From Odontesthes bonariensis (Eukaryota; Chordata; Actinopteri; Atheriniformes; Atherinopsidae), in NCBI RefSeq assembly GCF_027942865.1, contig NC_134508.1:37693466-37757465 (forward strand): a stretch of DNA of 64,000 nt, read 5' to 3'. Shown piece by piece: positions 38,901 through 63,407 of the stretch (position 1 is its first letter; every line of letters begins with the position of its first letter). The notes under the pieces were generated by a model. The model was given only the letters and a program-made list of their open reading frames with translations, was not told the DNA's origin and did not search any database. Made by a program: the position numbers and the translations under genes.

Positions 38901-41900
38901 TATTGTTAGTCAAAGTGACAAAAGGTTCAGCTACAGTGTGCTGAAATCAAAGCTAAAAAAAAAGAGAAGTCTTTTGAAATCGTTGTTTACTGTAACTATT
39001 GCTAATTAGTGTTGTGCAAACAGTTACAGTCAATGCTGCACTGTTTTCTCAGGGCCTGTAGTAACTGTGCGTCTATAATTAGAAAGTTATACAGTGAAAA
39101 AAATTGCAGATAATGGTCTGTGCCCCTGCAGCTGCAGAAACAAGTCCATAGATATTGTCTTTGTGACTCGACACAAGTGCTCAGAGCGCTCACGGTGCAA
39201 TGGTTTTCACAATACCCATCCAACTCCTGCTGAAGGACAAATGAGGTGCAGAAAAACATGTAAAGAATGAAGCATCAACAGAAATACTGAGGCTAGAGCT
39301 CAATGTTGAGGTAACATTTTTATCATTTTTTCATAGAATTTAAAGTACTCGCGCTGCTTTGTGATAAGGTTTTCAGCCTCCAACTTTCAGTAACTGCTGA
39401 CTTTTGGAGCGTTATTATTTTCTAAATGTGAACATCATTCTGGCACAGAACAAAATAAGTGCAAATCTTCTAATTAAACTCAATTTGGATGGTCAAACTG
39501 GCCAGTTTGAAGTAATGTTAAGCGGTTCTGGTTAACAAGCCAGATTAGTTTGAATAAAGGATGTTCTAATGGTGATGTGATCTGTTGATGTAGCAAACCA
39601 AATCCAGCTGCAGTGACTTCCGAGACTACACAGCATCACCTAAAATACCACAGAAATAATAAAGATAATGATAAAGGAATGGCGAGTAATGGGATAGTTT
39701 AGCTGCAGATTTTGAACAAAAAACAATAGTTTTGCTTCTCTTGATAAATGTCACTGAAAGTGATTTAAAGCGGCTAAAAACAACGTTTCTGGATTGACTG
39801 CAGCTAATACAACAAATTTAGGTACGACTTGATATTACCAAATTCCAGATTATCCTGTAAAAGACAGAATTATGTGATGATTTAAGAGTTGCATGCATTA
39901 TTAAAAGGCTACTTCTGAATATATCTTAATTACCATGAAATGGACGATAAAACATGAAATTCCTTCTTTAATATTCTACTAATTACTTGCTCACATGAAT
40001 GTTTAAACACTAGACCATTTTTGGTGGAAAATAAATGTTCATTATGTGAGGTGATCACCTGCATAAAACAGCAGGAAATATTGCTGCATCCAGTGTGTTC
40101 TGCCAGTGTTTTGGCATCAGTACCACTGGCACAAATCAAGACCAACGCACACATCAGCTGTGCAGTTAGGATGTCGTGGTTCTTTGCAGGGAAAATCAAG
40201 TGTCTTATAATCTGTTGATGAGCACACCAACACAAACCGGCGTTATTCTTGTGCACACTTGAGGATGTAAAGTAAAAAAACAAACAAACAGAGCAGATCA
40301 ACTGTGAGCAGATGTCACCAAAACCAAAAAGGGTACGTTTCAGAACTGGTGTGGTGCATTTTGTCAGAGTGATGAGCGAGAGGGAAAGCAGGAGGACCCC
40401 CCGCCAGGGCTCCTTGTGCATTATCATCTCGCAGCTCCCCAGCAGGCATCAACCACCACATACCAGGGTGTCGAGCTTTGATACAGCCAGGAGCGGGTTT
40501 GTTTTTCAATATAGGGCAGCTCTCCTCATTTCTCTACAGAGCTAAAAAACTATCCAGACAAATCCACAAAGAGAAATGAACCCACGAATGAAAGGATAAA
40601 ATAAAGGGGTTTTACCATTTAATTTAAATTGATTGTCAGGGGAATAATACACAAAAATTGTGCTTGGTGTGCATAATTGGAAAGATGCAACTGAATTTTA
40701 TATATATATCTGGATATACAGATATAAATACACACACACACTTGTATGTCACATATGTACAAATGAGAAATACAATATTGCAATACGAGTCCACATATAT
40801 ATCAAGGAACCGTATCTTGGTGATATTTCCATATAAATGCTTTTCTTATCTAATCCTGCCTTGAAGTCAGATATTTACTATGAAGTTATATTACCAGACA
40901 CTATCATACAGTGGTGTTTGGTACAACCAGGTGCTGCAGTATCATTGCGATTAAACAAATGTTTTTCTGACAGAAGGGTGTATTACAGTGTGTATTTATA
41001 CATGTCAGCTGACTACAGTGAATACATGGACTCGTATCACTACAGTGAAGCTTGCGGAACATTTAACCTGAAATATGCAGTGTTAATTTTGACACCAAGC
41101 ACCTTAGGAGAGATTTGACAAAGATATTAAAATCTACATCACAGTAGAATATTGCCACCTTGTGGAGGAGCACAACCCGGCTTCTTTAATCGCTGTGATA
41201 AAGTGCTGCTTTTCCATCAAATATCTCCCCTGATTCCACTTCAACAGCTACACGAGTGAAAGGAACAATAGTTCCTCTCCTCATCGCAATTAATATGCTG
41301 GCAGTGATGAAAAAACGGAACTTTCCAAGTCTGCAACAAGAGCGTGCTGTAAAACAAAAGTAGATGTTTATGTAGTATCGTTGCTTTCATTTGGAATTAA
41401 AAGCAATCCAAGTGAATGATGTTTATATCGCATCATGCTTAAGGCACATTAAATACACTTTGCTAAATGTATAAAGTCTGCTAAAAGCTGGAATTTCTCC
41501 AATTCTTCCATCTTTCTCCAACACACATAACCCGACTCTTGCTTTCCCATTTGTGAACACAGGCGTGCTGGCAGCATGTCAATGACGGATGCACCTATTC
41601 AAAATGAATGTTTCTAATTATTTTTTACTGAGCACAGTCAGCGGTGACTTGTCAGGAGGTGAATGACATCAAAAGGCAGTAATGACAGTCAGTAAACTAA
41701 ATGACTGAACAGAGCATTGGACAGAGACCTGCAACAAAACCCATTTCAAGTTCAAGAATCAAACTGTAAAATCAATAAAGTTTAGAAAAAGAAAAAAGTA
41801 AAATCCTCCTATTAATGGTCATCTTAAAAAGCCTAATTGAGTTTTTTTTACAATCTGCGTTACAATCATTGTTTGACCCAGTTGTAATGGTACAATCTCA

Positions 41901-41940
41901 GTCCTTACATTCTGAGCTCCAACTGATCTGTCCTGGTGTC
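35936..41940. other. Intergenic stretch without a recognised gene
   Basis: Six kilobases of AT-rich DNA left of the pank4 stop codon. I looked here for phospholipase C eta exons, because PLCH2 flanks PANK4 in human, and saw none. One copy of an unnamed repeat pair lies at 38421-38640. TA/CA dinucleotide runs occur at about 40700-40741. The long minus-strand frame at 39930-40427 is discussed among the rejected items. The pank4 3' UTR lies in the right end. Confidence 0.45.
38421..38640 (+). repeat. Copy A of an unnamed repeat pair
   Basis: Shares, in the same order, taggcaagaa, gactttaaactgcatacatg, ttgtttgaattgtagatgca and aatatgccacactcacgaaa with the copy at 43420-43580, with an extra segment of about 65 bases between the last two blocks. 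Identity over the blocks is high but clearly below 100 percent. I do not recognise the family. Confidence 0.6.
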
Positions 41941-53620
<11,680 letters not shown>

Positions 53621-53760
53621 GGTCGGCTATGGTGTGACGCTGCGTGCGTGGCGTAGGTACGTCCCTTCCGTTGTCCAATCAGCATTCACGCATAGTGAGT
53701 GGCGTTGGTGTCGCCTTCATATCACGAGTATCGGAAACACCTGTTCCATTTTAATGGCAA
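53621..53760 (-). promoter_or_regulatory. pank4 promoter region
   Basis: Directly upstream of the pank4 ATG on the minus strand. It is richer in G, C and CpG than the surroundings and contains a CCAAT-type element (gtccaatcag on the plus strand, 53673-53682). No TATA box was seen, as usual for a housekeeping gene. Confidence 0.4.
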
Positions 53761-54111
53761 GTAATCCGGTTAACCCTAACAGTAGTTGTTATTCCAGATT
53801 CTGGAGATCTTCTTCAGTCTTGGACATTGGTATTATATTTTTTTACACCGTGAAAAGATGCTTAAAGTTTCAGATTGTTTTTTTGCTCTTAGAGTCAAAA
53901 ACATGACTAACGCTGTGGTTACTCATTTCCTGAACAACAGTGGAAATTTGTACAAAGCACGGATGTTGTGGTTCTTGTTTATCTGCTCACCTAGTTCACT
54001 TTCCATAAAGTTCCAAAAAGAATTGTTCTTTTTGTATGATTTTGAACACTATAGTCACAGTCTCTCATTCTATCTTGTTGCATCCATGTTTTGTCTTATA
54101 CATTCACCAAT

Positions 54112-54870
54112 AAGGCAAGGCAAGGCAATTTTATTTATAGAGCACAATTCGTACACAGGGTAATTCAAAGTGCTTTACAGCTACATAAAATCACAAGAAG
54201 GCAATAAAATCATTAATAAGAAATAAAAAATTTAAAAAAACATTAAAAATAATCATTAATTAATTAATTTAAAAGTGAAGAGTGCAGATAAAATACTTTT
54301 GAGTGTCATATGCACAGCTGAACAGAACTGTTTTCAGCCTGGATTTAAACAGTCAGACTTGAGGCCTGTCTCACATCTTCTGGAAGACTGTTAGGAGCAT
54401 AAAACTGAAACGCAGCCTGACTCTGGGCACCAGCAGGAGACCCCTCCCTGAGGTTCTCAGAGCCCGAGTTGGTTCATATGGCTCTAACATGTCAGAGATG
54501 TACTTTGGCGCTTGACCATGAAGAGACTTGTACACGAGCAGAGCTGTTTTAAAGTCTATTCTCTGAGCGACAGGAAGCCAGTGCAGAGACCTGAGCACTG
54601 GACTAATATGGTCGTATTTCCTGGTTCTAGTCAGGACTCGAGCAGTAGCGTTCTGGATGTACTGCAGCTGTCTTACAGCCCGTTTAGAGAGCCCAGTGAG
54701 CAGGCCGTTACAGTAGTCTACCCTGCTGGAGACAAACGCATGGATCAGTCTTTCTAAGTCTGGTTTAGACACTATTCCTTTGATTCTGGCAATGTTTTTT
54801 AGGTGGTAAAAAGCTGCTGATTTTACAGATTTAATGTGGCTGTTAAAGTTCAGGTCTGAGTCCAATAATA
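54112..54870 (-). pseudogene. L2-like LINE, 5'-truncated, with reverse-transcriptase C-terminal frame and 3' UTR
   Basis: On the minus strand an open frame from about 54868 to 54371 contains VSSRVDYCNGLLTGL, QYIQNATARVLTRTR and LHWLPVAQRIDFKTALLVYK, the region after the catalytic palm of L2/CR1-type reverse transcriptases. It is uninterrupted for about 165 codons. The 3' UTR continues left to the typical fish tail (complement of ggcaaggcaattttatttat, about 54118-54137). The 5' end is lost next to a (CA)n run. It cannot transpose by itself. Confidence 0.75.
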
Positions 54871-54879
54871 ACAAGACAA

Positions 54880-54887
54880 AACACACA

Positions 54888-54919
<32 letters not shown>
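54880..54919. repeat. (CA)n microsatellite
   Basis: CA dinucleotides with one early interruption, abutting the truncated end of the L2-like element. Confidence 0.9.
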
Positions 54920-54923
<4 letters not shown>

Positions 54924-55054
54924 AGAACTCTGAGATAAATTTGACTTTTTAGAAAAAAAAATTGTACTTTCTGAGAGAATCTCAGTTTTGTGAATAATTT
55001 AAATCATGGCAATCTTGCAAAGAAAATTCTCTATCTTGACATCCCTGCATCTTA

Positions 55055-55330
55055 AACACTGATCAGCCATGACATTAAAACCACAGGCAGGTACAGTGAG
55101 TTACACAGCTCATCTTGTTATAATGCAATATTTGGCCTTTGAATATTTTAGTATTCACATGGATCTTACTGAGAGCGACCCAAACATTTCTGCAGATCAG
55201 TCACACCCCCTCGATACATCAACAGTCCTCCCCTATAGTAACAGCCTCCCCAGCAGGACAGCAGCGGACCTCAAAAACTGCATAGAAAAACGTAACAAAG
55301 TGATTGAGGTGTTCACTTGGCCTCCAAACC
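55055..55330 (+). repeat. Degenerate fish DNA-transposon repeat
   Basis: Begins near actgatcagccatgacatta and contains gcagatcagtcacaccccct, ccccagcaggacagcagcgg and gttcacttggcctccaaacc in the order of a common fish repeat whose consensus encodes a transposase remnant. Frames are broken. Confidence 0.5.
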
Positions 55331-55349
55331 CCCGAGATATCAATCTGAA

Positions 55350-55520
55350 TGGAAGGGATTGCATCTGTTGGAGTTTGCATGTTCTTCCTGTCCATGTGTG
55401 GGTTCTTCCCAGGTACTCCGGCTTCCTCCCACAGTCCACAAACGGATGATTCTAAATTTTTCGATAGACCTGTGTCCTGTCCAGGGTGTACCCCGCCTCT
55501 TGACCCACTCGAACCGGAAT
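55350..55520 (+). repeat. RTE-like 3' tail, partial sense copy
   Basis: Blocks ttggagtttgcatgttcttc, aggtactccggcttcctccc and tgtgtcctgtccagggtgta correspond to the copy at 4437-4770 and the antisense copy at 13848-14085. The tail repeat is missing. Confidence 0.6.
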
Positions 55521-56269
55521 TGGATAAAACTTATACAAAAGATACTATTCAGGGAATGCTGCAATATATTTGGTTGTGATGTTAAACTGCCAACTTAATT
55601 TAGTTTGGTTGCTTTATCGTTTATGAATTGTTGTCTATTTATTACAACCACCAAGACCTGGGAACCTCATTTCATCCTTTGCATGTTTTATATGTCTTGA
55701 ATGACAAGAAAGCTCCTTGTATCTTGTAGTTGTGACACATAGACACAGTGTGAACTAAGCTGATTTTAACCGTCATGGTGGAATAAAGAGACAACAGGTA
55801 TTTGTTTAAACTTTCTGAAGCATGCAGCTTGTATTTCTTTAAATTGTCATACACTATATTGACACTAGATGGTAGCAGTCAGTCATTTCAGATGGTAACT
55901 TCATTTAAAGTTGCAGGTCATGAGGACTGCAGACGGGGTGATGATGGGGTCAATCTAACAGCGTTACAAACAAATAACGCCCAGTGCAGTGCTCCTATAA
56001 CTAATATCACCTCTGTACTGATACTGTAGTCAAATAAACCGGATCAGCATAAACTTTTTCACACTTAAACGAAAAAGCAGCTGATGATTATATTTTTATT
56101 TAAAGGAATGAGTAATTCACATTATCTTTTTCTCACACCTCATCATCTCTATCACCTAGAATCACCTATAGAGTAGTTTGAGTAGATTTCAAATTAAGTG
56201 AAGTAAAGTGGAAAACAGTTCTATGGAAGTGAAATTTGAAATTCTTTTTGGAAATCTGCATCCTCCAGA

Positions 56270-56830
56270 CTTAAGAGAAGACAGACCATCCAACTTGTTA
56301 TCAGTGCTCTGTTCGAAAGTCTGCATCTCTGATGGTATTCAGGTGCATTATTGCCTGTGGAACATGCAAAACCTGAAAGGCACCAGCAATGCTGAAAGAT
56401 ACATCAACATCATACAGCAAGACAATCCTAAACCACACACTGCATTAAGAACAGCATGGCTTTGTAGCAGAGGAGTCTGGGTGCTGGACTGGGTCCAAAC
56501 CTTTATCCAGCTTAAAGCATTAGGCGCATCATGAAACCCAAAATACAACAAAGACGACCCAGGACTGTTGAGGAGCTAGAATCCTTTATCCAAAAGAAGA
56601 GGGGGATGCTACAGAAATAAACATGTCCCTGTCTCAACTTTTCAGGGTGTGTTGCTGCCCTTATATTCCACATAAACTAATATTTTCTTGTCATGAAATA
56701 GTAAAATATTTCCCTTTCAACTTTTGTTATGTTTTGTATGATCTATTGTGAATAAAATATTGCTTTTTGAGGTTTGCACATCTCTGCAATCTATTTTTAT
56801 TTACATTCTATACATATTCCTAACCTTTTT
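56270..56830 (+). pseudogene. Mariner-type transposon relic with transposase 3' part
   Basis: Blocks agcaagacaatcctaaacca, aacagcatggctttgtagca, ggcgcatcatgaaacccaaa, acgacccaggactgttgagg and ctgtctcaacttttcagggt follow the order of a fish mariner-like element through the third catalytic carboxylate region into its 3' end. Stops and shifts break the frame. The opposite-orientation relic at 31824-31975 belongs to the same family. Confidence 0.65.
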
Positions 56831-58481
56831 AAATTGCAGTTTTTATAAAATCCTTCATCTGGGAAAACAATGTTCACTTTAACAACTGTGTTGTCTTACA
56901 ATGCAACCGGTGCCTTTCATCATTACATATGCTAGTTTAGACCTTCAGTATGTAAAATATTATTACATTATAAAATGTTAGTATCTGTTATTACATATAT
57001 TTTATATTAGCTGGGTAACTTAAGAAATCAATGCAACATAGAATAACAATTGGTCCTGTGTTTTACAGGAGACATAAACTGAGAGTACAAATTATCTGGA
57101 GGAGAAGAGAGGCTGCAGATGTTAGTGCTAAAAAGACTCTCATCCTTAGCTTTTACACAGCATATTTATGTTATCAAAGCAGAAAGTGGATTTGATTGAA
57201 TGGAACGAAGGTCCATAGTGAGTCTTTTCAAAGAAAGCCAGTGTCCAACAAAACTGTATTTGCACTATATTGTTTGCGGTCCATTTATTCAGGCGCACCA
57301 TTCAAAGTTACGTCTGTCAAATGTTCGGTAAGTCTTTACAAACCTCGTTGCAAGGCTGTCATCACCATGACACTTTGGCATCCATCAGCGGAAAAAAGAA
57401 ATAAAAAGGCTTCGAGACAAATAATGACCCGTTACACAGAGTAAAAATCAAACTGGCAAAAGTTATGGAGTTGGCACTCGAGAAAGGCCGACAGAGGAAG
57501 AAATGCGTTTTAAAAAAAAGAAAGAAGTTGATGGAAAAAAAAAAAAACTACCCTAGAAGTGTGCCAACTCCCCTTGGAGAATAGTCAGGTGCTTGTGGGG
57601 CTAAGGATGCTAATCACACTGAACTGTGACTCTCCTTCTCACAGCTTTCCCACACTCTGCCCATTGACAGAGCTCCCACTCAACAATGGACATGTGCCTT
57701 GTTAAATGCTAATTCATCCACACAAGCAGCTCCCGGCTCTCTCCCAAGGGTTAGGTTTGTTGTATAGACAATATCTTCAATTAGAGTTAGACTATGAAAG
57801 AAATAAGCATAAATATTTTGACCGTGGTGTAACAGGGGTATAGTTAACAACGAGAACGACACACAAAAATCTATAGTTAGATGTAGGTTTCAAACCTCCC
57901 TTGCATTTATGTAACAATAAAAATGCAAGCATACTATACATATTATCCTACAGTCTTTTATTACATCTGTTACATTCTTATTGTCTGCTTTTAATGTAGG
58001 ATTTTTGCACTTTTTAACATTTCCATTTGTTATTTTACAACAAATTTTTATCTAAAGTTGTTCAAAGTTCAAAAGTGTTCATTTTTATCTGTATTTAGGG
58101 CAATAAAAATTTGTAAACAATCCTGTATTTTTGGTTTTGTTCAAGGTATAGCTCGATGATCAGAAGTCCCATGAGAGAATGATATTAGATATTGTGCTCT
58201 CCTCTCTAATGGATGCCTGTTTGGTGGTTAATTAACATTAGCTTTTATAAGTTACGGTGGCTCAACTGAATGGTTTGTCTGCTATAACAGATTCAGGGGA
58301 TGTGTTTTTGGTCTAAATCTTGGTTGGATATAAACAAATATGTCTGGTTTAAATAATACATAAACATAGATAAAAAATATGAAATAAAATGAAAAGTACT
58401 TCATTGATCCCAAAGGGAAATTATATATTATGTAATGATAATAATATATGTCTATCTATATATCTATAGATATACATTTAA

Positions 58482-58523
<42 letters not shown>

Positions 58524-59690
58524 TATTAAGGTATTATGAATCAGATAAAGCAGCCCATATGATGTTTTTGATTTAACTGAAAATTTAGATATTTTTAGAT
58601 GAGCCACAGATCTCTTTATTTTAAATGAACATTCAAGTTTTTTCAAACGCAGAGAATATCCTCCCAACATTATTATTAAAAGACTTTCACAAGTATATTC
58701 ACAGCCTTACTGAGTAAAATATGTAACTCTTTTGAATCTGTAGTAAAGCTTTCCTCCCCCCATCACAGACATCTTTGTCTAGTCTGCATCTATTGTCCCA
58801 CAGGGGCTCTGTGAGTGAGTTTTCTCTGGTTTCCCACAGTCCATTCACAGCTTTCAAGAACAAAGGAAGTGTGTCTGCTTGCACATCACATTAATTATGG
58901 AGTCAGTTTATGAGTTTTGTCTCACTGTGTCTGAATGGAAATTCCTGTCATCAAGCCTCGTCATTACCAGGCTTTTGTAAAATGTCTATAAGGAATGCAG
59001 ACATCCAAAGGATTAATGGACATTCAAAAGCTCTTTCCCCCCTTTTTTAGATTCAAATTGTTCCCCTGCATTCCTGGCGGTTTATGTTGACAGGAGGATG
59101 AAAGGGAGGCCATTCCTGAATTGATCAAGTCCTGGTTATGGCGCAGCAGAATTATTCATTTCAGGTTAAAACTTATTTGTAAAATCTACGATAAGATTTA
59201 ATAAAAAAACAAATGGCTGGGCAATACCCTGTTGATAAGGAAAAAGCATTTACATGCTATTAAAAAGGTTAATTTTCTCTTCATGTAGTATAGTAAATTA
59301 CTTCTACCCTAAACCAAATAAACTGGTCATGTTGGGGGTTACTTTTCTGCATTATGTAAAGTGAAACTGGTGTGCCAGTTTTAGGACGCTGCTGAATATG
59401 AGGCACTGAAATATGAATATTCTACTTTTATAAACTGAAAACATAATGACTTTTTATTGTAATTTTCTGTCGTGTGTGATGGGTCGATTAGTGTGTGCTC
59501 AATCGAAGTCATTGATCCAAGCATCAGGCAGCAGATCTGTTCTCTCTACAGGGTCAACACTTTCCCAGATTCACACAGAGCTCTGTGCATTTTCCCCCAC
59601 GCCCTCCAGTTGTTCCCCTGAGATCTAACCATTATCCTTAAGGCAATAATACCATTCAGCGTCCTGCATCCTTTATTGTCTAGCGGAGCT
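56831..59690. other. Intergenic stretch without a recognised gene
   Basis: AT-rich DNA with short random frames. It contains a (TA)n microsatellite at 58484-58519. Toward the right end the sequence passes into the upstream region of the her gene. Confidence 0.5.
58484..58519. repeat. (TA)n microsatellite
   Basis: Run of alternating TA of about 35 bases in intergenic DNA. Confidence 0.85.
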
Positions 59691-59833
59691 TTCCGATTGG
59701 TCGAGACTGTGAGAAACTCCCGGCACACCAAGACCCACACATTCATATGGAGATGTGGGACTATAAGTAGGAGGGATGAAGCCAGCAGAGATCAGATTCT
59801 CTACAGAGACCTCTACAGCACAGAGATCCAACC
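59690..59833 (+). promoter_or_regulatory. her15/hes5-like promoter with TATA box and Su(H)-type sites
   Basis: A TATA-like element (ctataagtag, 59761-59770) lies about 65 bases before the ATG. Upstream are a reverse CCAAT element (gattgg, 59694-59699), a Su(H)/RBPJ-type site tgtgagaa (59708-59715, fits YGTGRGAA) and tgtgggac (59754-59761), a one-mismatch match just before the TATA box. A TATA box with nearby RBPJ sites is the layout of Notch-responsive Hes5-class promoters. Site function is inferred. Confidence 0.55.
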
Positions 59834-60431
59834 ATGGCACCTACAATCACTGCAGCAATGACCAACTCTCAGGAGCATCTGACTCCAAACCACAAGGTAA
59901 ATTTAAGATTCATGAAAATCCAGTTATTTATCATAAAAGTTTGTTCTTGTGTTATTGAGACCAGATTCCTGAATATGTTTATTAATGACTTTGTTGTTGT
60001 TTCTGCAGCTCAGAAAGCCGCTGGTGGAGAAGTTACGCAGAGAGCGAATCAACAGCAGCATTGAGCAGCTCAAGTCTCTCCTGGGTCCAGAGTTCCTCAA
60101 ACAGCAGCCAGACTCCAAGCTGGAGAAAGCAGACATCCTGGAGATGACCGTTTGCTTCCTGAGACGACTGCAGCAGCAGCATCAAGCTGTGCACTCAGCA
60201 GCTGTTGATCAGGGCTACTCCAGCTGTGTCCAACAGATGAATCACTTCCTGTCAAAGGAGGATGAGGAGACACAGTCCCAGAGAAGACTGCTGACCCACT
60301 TCAACAAGCTGCAGTCTTCTTCTGATAAGAACCGGAGAGAGGCTGACTTCTCTCCTCTGAGCTCCACAGTCCAGACCAGCATCACCAAAGAGAAGAGTCC
60401 AGGCAACAGCGCCCCCTGGAGGCCGTGGTAG
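59834..60431 (+). CDS. her15: her15/hes5-like bHLH-Orange transcriptional repressor
   Basis: Notch effector: a nuclear DNA-binding repressor that recruits Groucho/TLE and keeps neural progenitors undifferentiated. Two exons, 59834-59896 and 60009-60431, with a GT-AG phase-0 intron give 161 residues (human HES5 166). Residues 22-36 (LRKPLVEKLRRERIN) are the basic region with the Hes-type proline at 25. The helix-loop-helix runs to about 75 (EKADILEMTVCFL). An Orange-like stretch spans about 88-120 (GYSSCVQQMNHFL). The C-terminus is WRPW. The N-terminus MAPTITAAMTN is typical of teleost her15/her4 proteins. Assignment to her15 rather than another Hes5 paralogue is from memory. An ATTAAA signal is at 60988-60993. 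pank4 lies upstream, as PANK4 neighbours HES5 in human, although the relative strand differs. Confidence 0.92.
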
Positions 60432-63407
60432 ACACTCAAGGACTTTCATAAAAGTGATGCCCTGGTGTACTAATTGTATTTACATGTACTCGTTATTATG
60501 GTTCTCTTATTTCTAAGAGTCACTTTGCTTATATTGCCTTTTGTAAAGGTTTGAATGGAAATTTCTGTGATATTTGCATACATCAGATTTGATAGTGTAC
60601 TGTTTTCTAAAAAAAGATAGTGACATATTTCTGATGAGGATTTTTACTCTTTGATGTAGACATTATTATTCTCAAAGTGAGAATCTATATATTGTTGGTA
60701 ACCCTAACAACATTGTATGTATTTGCTCTATTTAGCAGATAGATTTTCCATGTTGAACATGTTTAGAATTTATATGTGGTTTCCACATAACCTTTTCATT
60801 GATATGAAATACATTGATACTTTTTGGTATTTAATTATGTTCCCCTTCTGCATTTTAGCAGATGACATCTGAGACAAATGTGCTGCTTTGTAACTCTGTG
60901 AGTAACAGCACCCATACCTTCAATGAAGGGCTTGTTATTTGTAAGACGTCTCACAATGAATGTATCTCTTCAAGCCAAGTGATGCGCATTAAAACAATCA
61001 GAAAAAAAACAAATCATTTTCTTGTATAATCTTTATCAGCTACTCTAGTAATTTACGAAGCACCAACTCTTAACCACTTTCATAATCTGCTTTAAGATAA
61101 AAGATGCTTATTACAAAAATTAATAGCAATAGAGATAGTTCTATTAGAATACAATGGCTGATCAATCAGATAGACTATACCTCAAACACTAGGCTTTACA
61201 AATGATTTTGGGGTACTTGTACTTAGATTGAGCCTCTTCAAGATTCTTCAAGACACTTCACTGCATTTCAGGGGGTAATAATGTGCAAAAACTACATTTC
61301 TTAGTTGGATACCTTTAATAAAAATGATTAAAAATCATTTAAATTAACAAGTATTTAAAATAAAACACACAGCTGAAGAATTAACATAGAACTAAGAAAA
61401 AATACATGCAATCTTTTAATACAAAAATTGAGTTGGGGTCACATCTCAGGTAGTTAACAGCTCCACCAAACACTGATTCTTATTCCCTCCAAGCTTCCCA
61501 CATGTTTTCATCTCAGTAAATGCTCAATAATTTAAAGTCTTACCCACAATTCAAGATAAGGGAACACTTACAATAAATGAAAACATACATATGTATGTGT
61601 TTTTCCTATTTTTCACCCCAATTAATTATCTGACACCCCTCAAATGTATTTGGTATCCTTCTATATAAAACTGTAAAGCAGTTCAAATTAGCTCCACATG
61701 CAAAATCAGAAGCATACTGCTCAAACTTGGTTTGCTGTATTGTTATTAATTCAATAATTCCATAAGAATATATACAACTCGGAGGGACTCAGTCTGTCCT
61801 TTTCTTTAATACTTGAACTGCATTTTATTGAGAACATTTTACTTTGTTGTGATCTTTCTTGCAGGATGTCTGTTTGTGAAGGAATATTTTTCCATAGCCA
61901 TACTGGCTTTTACTTAAGTAATGACATAGAATAATTTGTAAGTTTATGGCTCACTTCTCATGTACAACACATATTATCAATGCAAAAGGTGGTGTTATTA
62001 AAGTAGATAACAAAATCTCAAGTATTCACAGGAGTGAAAATCTTGTAACTATCATAGTTTTTGGATTCAGATTGTTTTATATTAACATCAAACTATTCAA
62101 GTTGACCAAATCTTTTTTTACTACACTGTACGACACTGTACTAATTTTTCCTTTAGTTTGTCTGTCATGGGACGGGGGATGTCTCTGTTCATGGTATTTA
62201 ACCCATTATGACATAGGATCTTGATTTATATAAACCTTCCAAAACCTGAGGGTTTTCAGAAAAGCTAAAGGCTAAATTTAGGGTTAAAATTTCTACTTTT
62301 ATTCTACCAACTTTGCCTTCATGTTAGTATTTCTTTTTAGTTAAAATATTATCACTTGAAAAGACTGAAGTCATGTGCGTTGCTCTTGGATTGAAAGGTA
62401 AAAGCACGTCACAACAGGTTGTAATGGCTTAACTGTACTGCATTAATAGCTGGAACAGGGAAAGGTGAAGAAAAGCCATATTTCCCAAATGTTCAATGAT
62501 CCATAAAGAATTTGGCACATATAATGATGACTTTAAAAGGTTTAATTCCACAGACATAAATTCATATAAAGTCACATGAAAAGACATTCATCTTCGGATA
62601 GTTATTTTCTTAAAATATGCCCAACACAAAAACAAATTAAAATCCACTTTGGATGAATAAAAACAAAATTGATGAGTCAAACTAAATATGCATACACAGC
62701 ATACACAAAACAATAATGAATCCCTTTCCAGAAAAAAAGGTTGGTACTTAAGGATATATAAGGACAATACCTTGAAACAAGGTGGTAAGATACAAATATA
62801 GTGTGTAATCACACAATGTTAGGCTAGTCAGTATTTTCACAGGAATTATAGTTAACATTGCACTGTTTGGCAATGTTACCGTTGAATCAAGTTTAATGGT
62901 TCAATTCTGATGGTAAAATTAAAGTAATATAAAAAATGTTGCCAAACAACAACAACCTAAAAAAAAAACTTGCATAGATAAGAGACTGGATATCTCTTGT
63001 GGTCTTATCTAAACAGAAATTACAGCTACAAGAATCATAGATCTCACAAATAGCAGCACATCATGAGTCAGTTGGTGCTCTGCACAGGCAGTATCCTCTT
63101 CACTGTGACTCTGAATCCAATAATCTCTCTCTGGCAGCTGTTAAGATTAGAATAAAACCACGTCATACATGTGGAACAGGTTTTTTCATGACCTAAGAAA
63201 ATAGTCTTCTGCAAAATGTCTGAAATGAGCCTTCTGAGTATCAGTATATTTGCTTGTCATAATGCAAATAATGCATTTCTCTATAATGAGCACGTTTTCA
63301 ACACACAAATGCAAGTGGCATCATGTAAATTTGTACTTCACTGTTCATAAAACTGAAGCAGCTTCATTCTGGTCTCCAGGTGATTTTCTATTGTCCATCT
63401 CTGGTTG
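60432..63407. other. 3' UTR of the her gene and intergenic DNA between convergent genes
   Basis: Contains the probable her15-like 3' UTR (to about 61010) and, at the right, the 3' UTR of the small minus-strand gene. The remainder is AT-rich with random short frames. No repeat family was recognised. Confidence 0.5.

Noticed and set aside
39930..40427. 165-codon open frame on the minus strand with a hydrophobic start
   Set aside because: No family resemblance, no splice context, composition rich in Cys, Leu and Ile as expected from AT-rich random sequence, and no promoter features. Kept only as a note because of its length.
35732..41940. phospholipase C eta 2 (plch2) expected next to pank4
   Set aside because: Looked for because human PLCH2 flanks PANK4, but no PH, EF-hand or catalytic X/Y exon was recognised and the space is too small for the usual set of exons.
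60242..60449. Minus-strand frames over the her15-like second exon
   Set aside because: Complementary-strand shadows of a GC-balanced coding exon.
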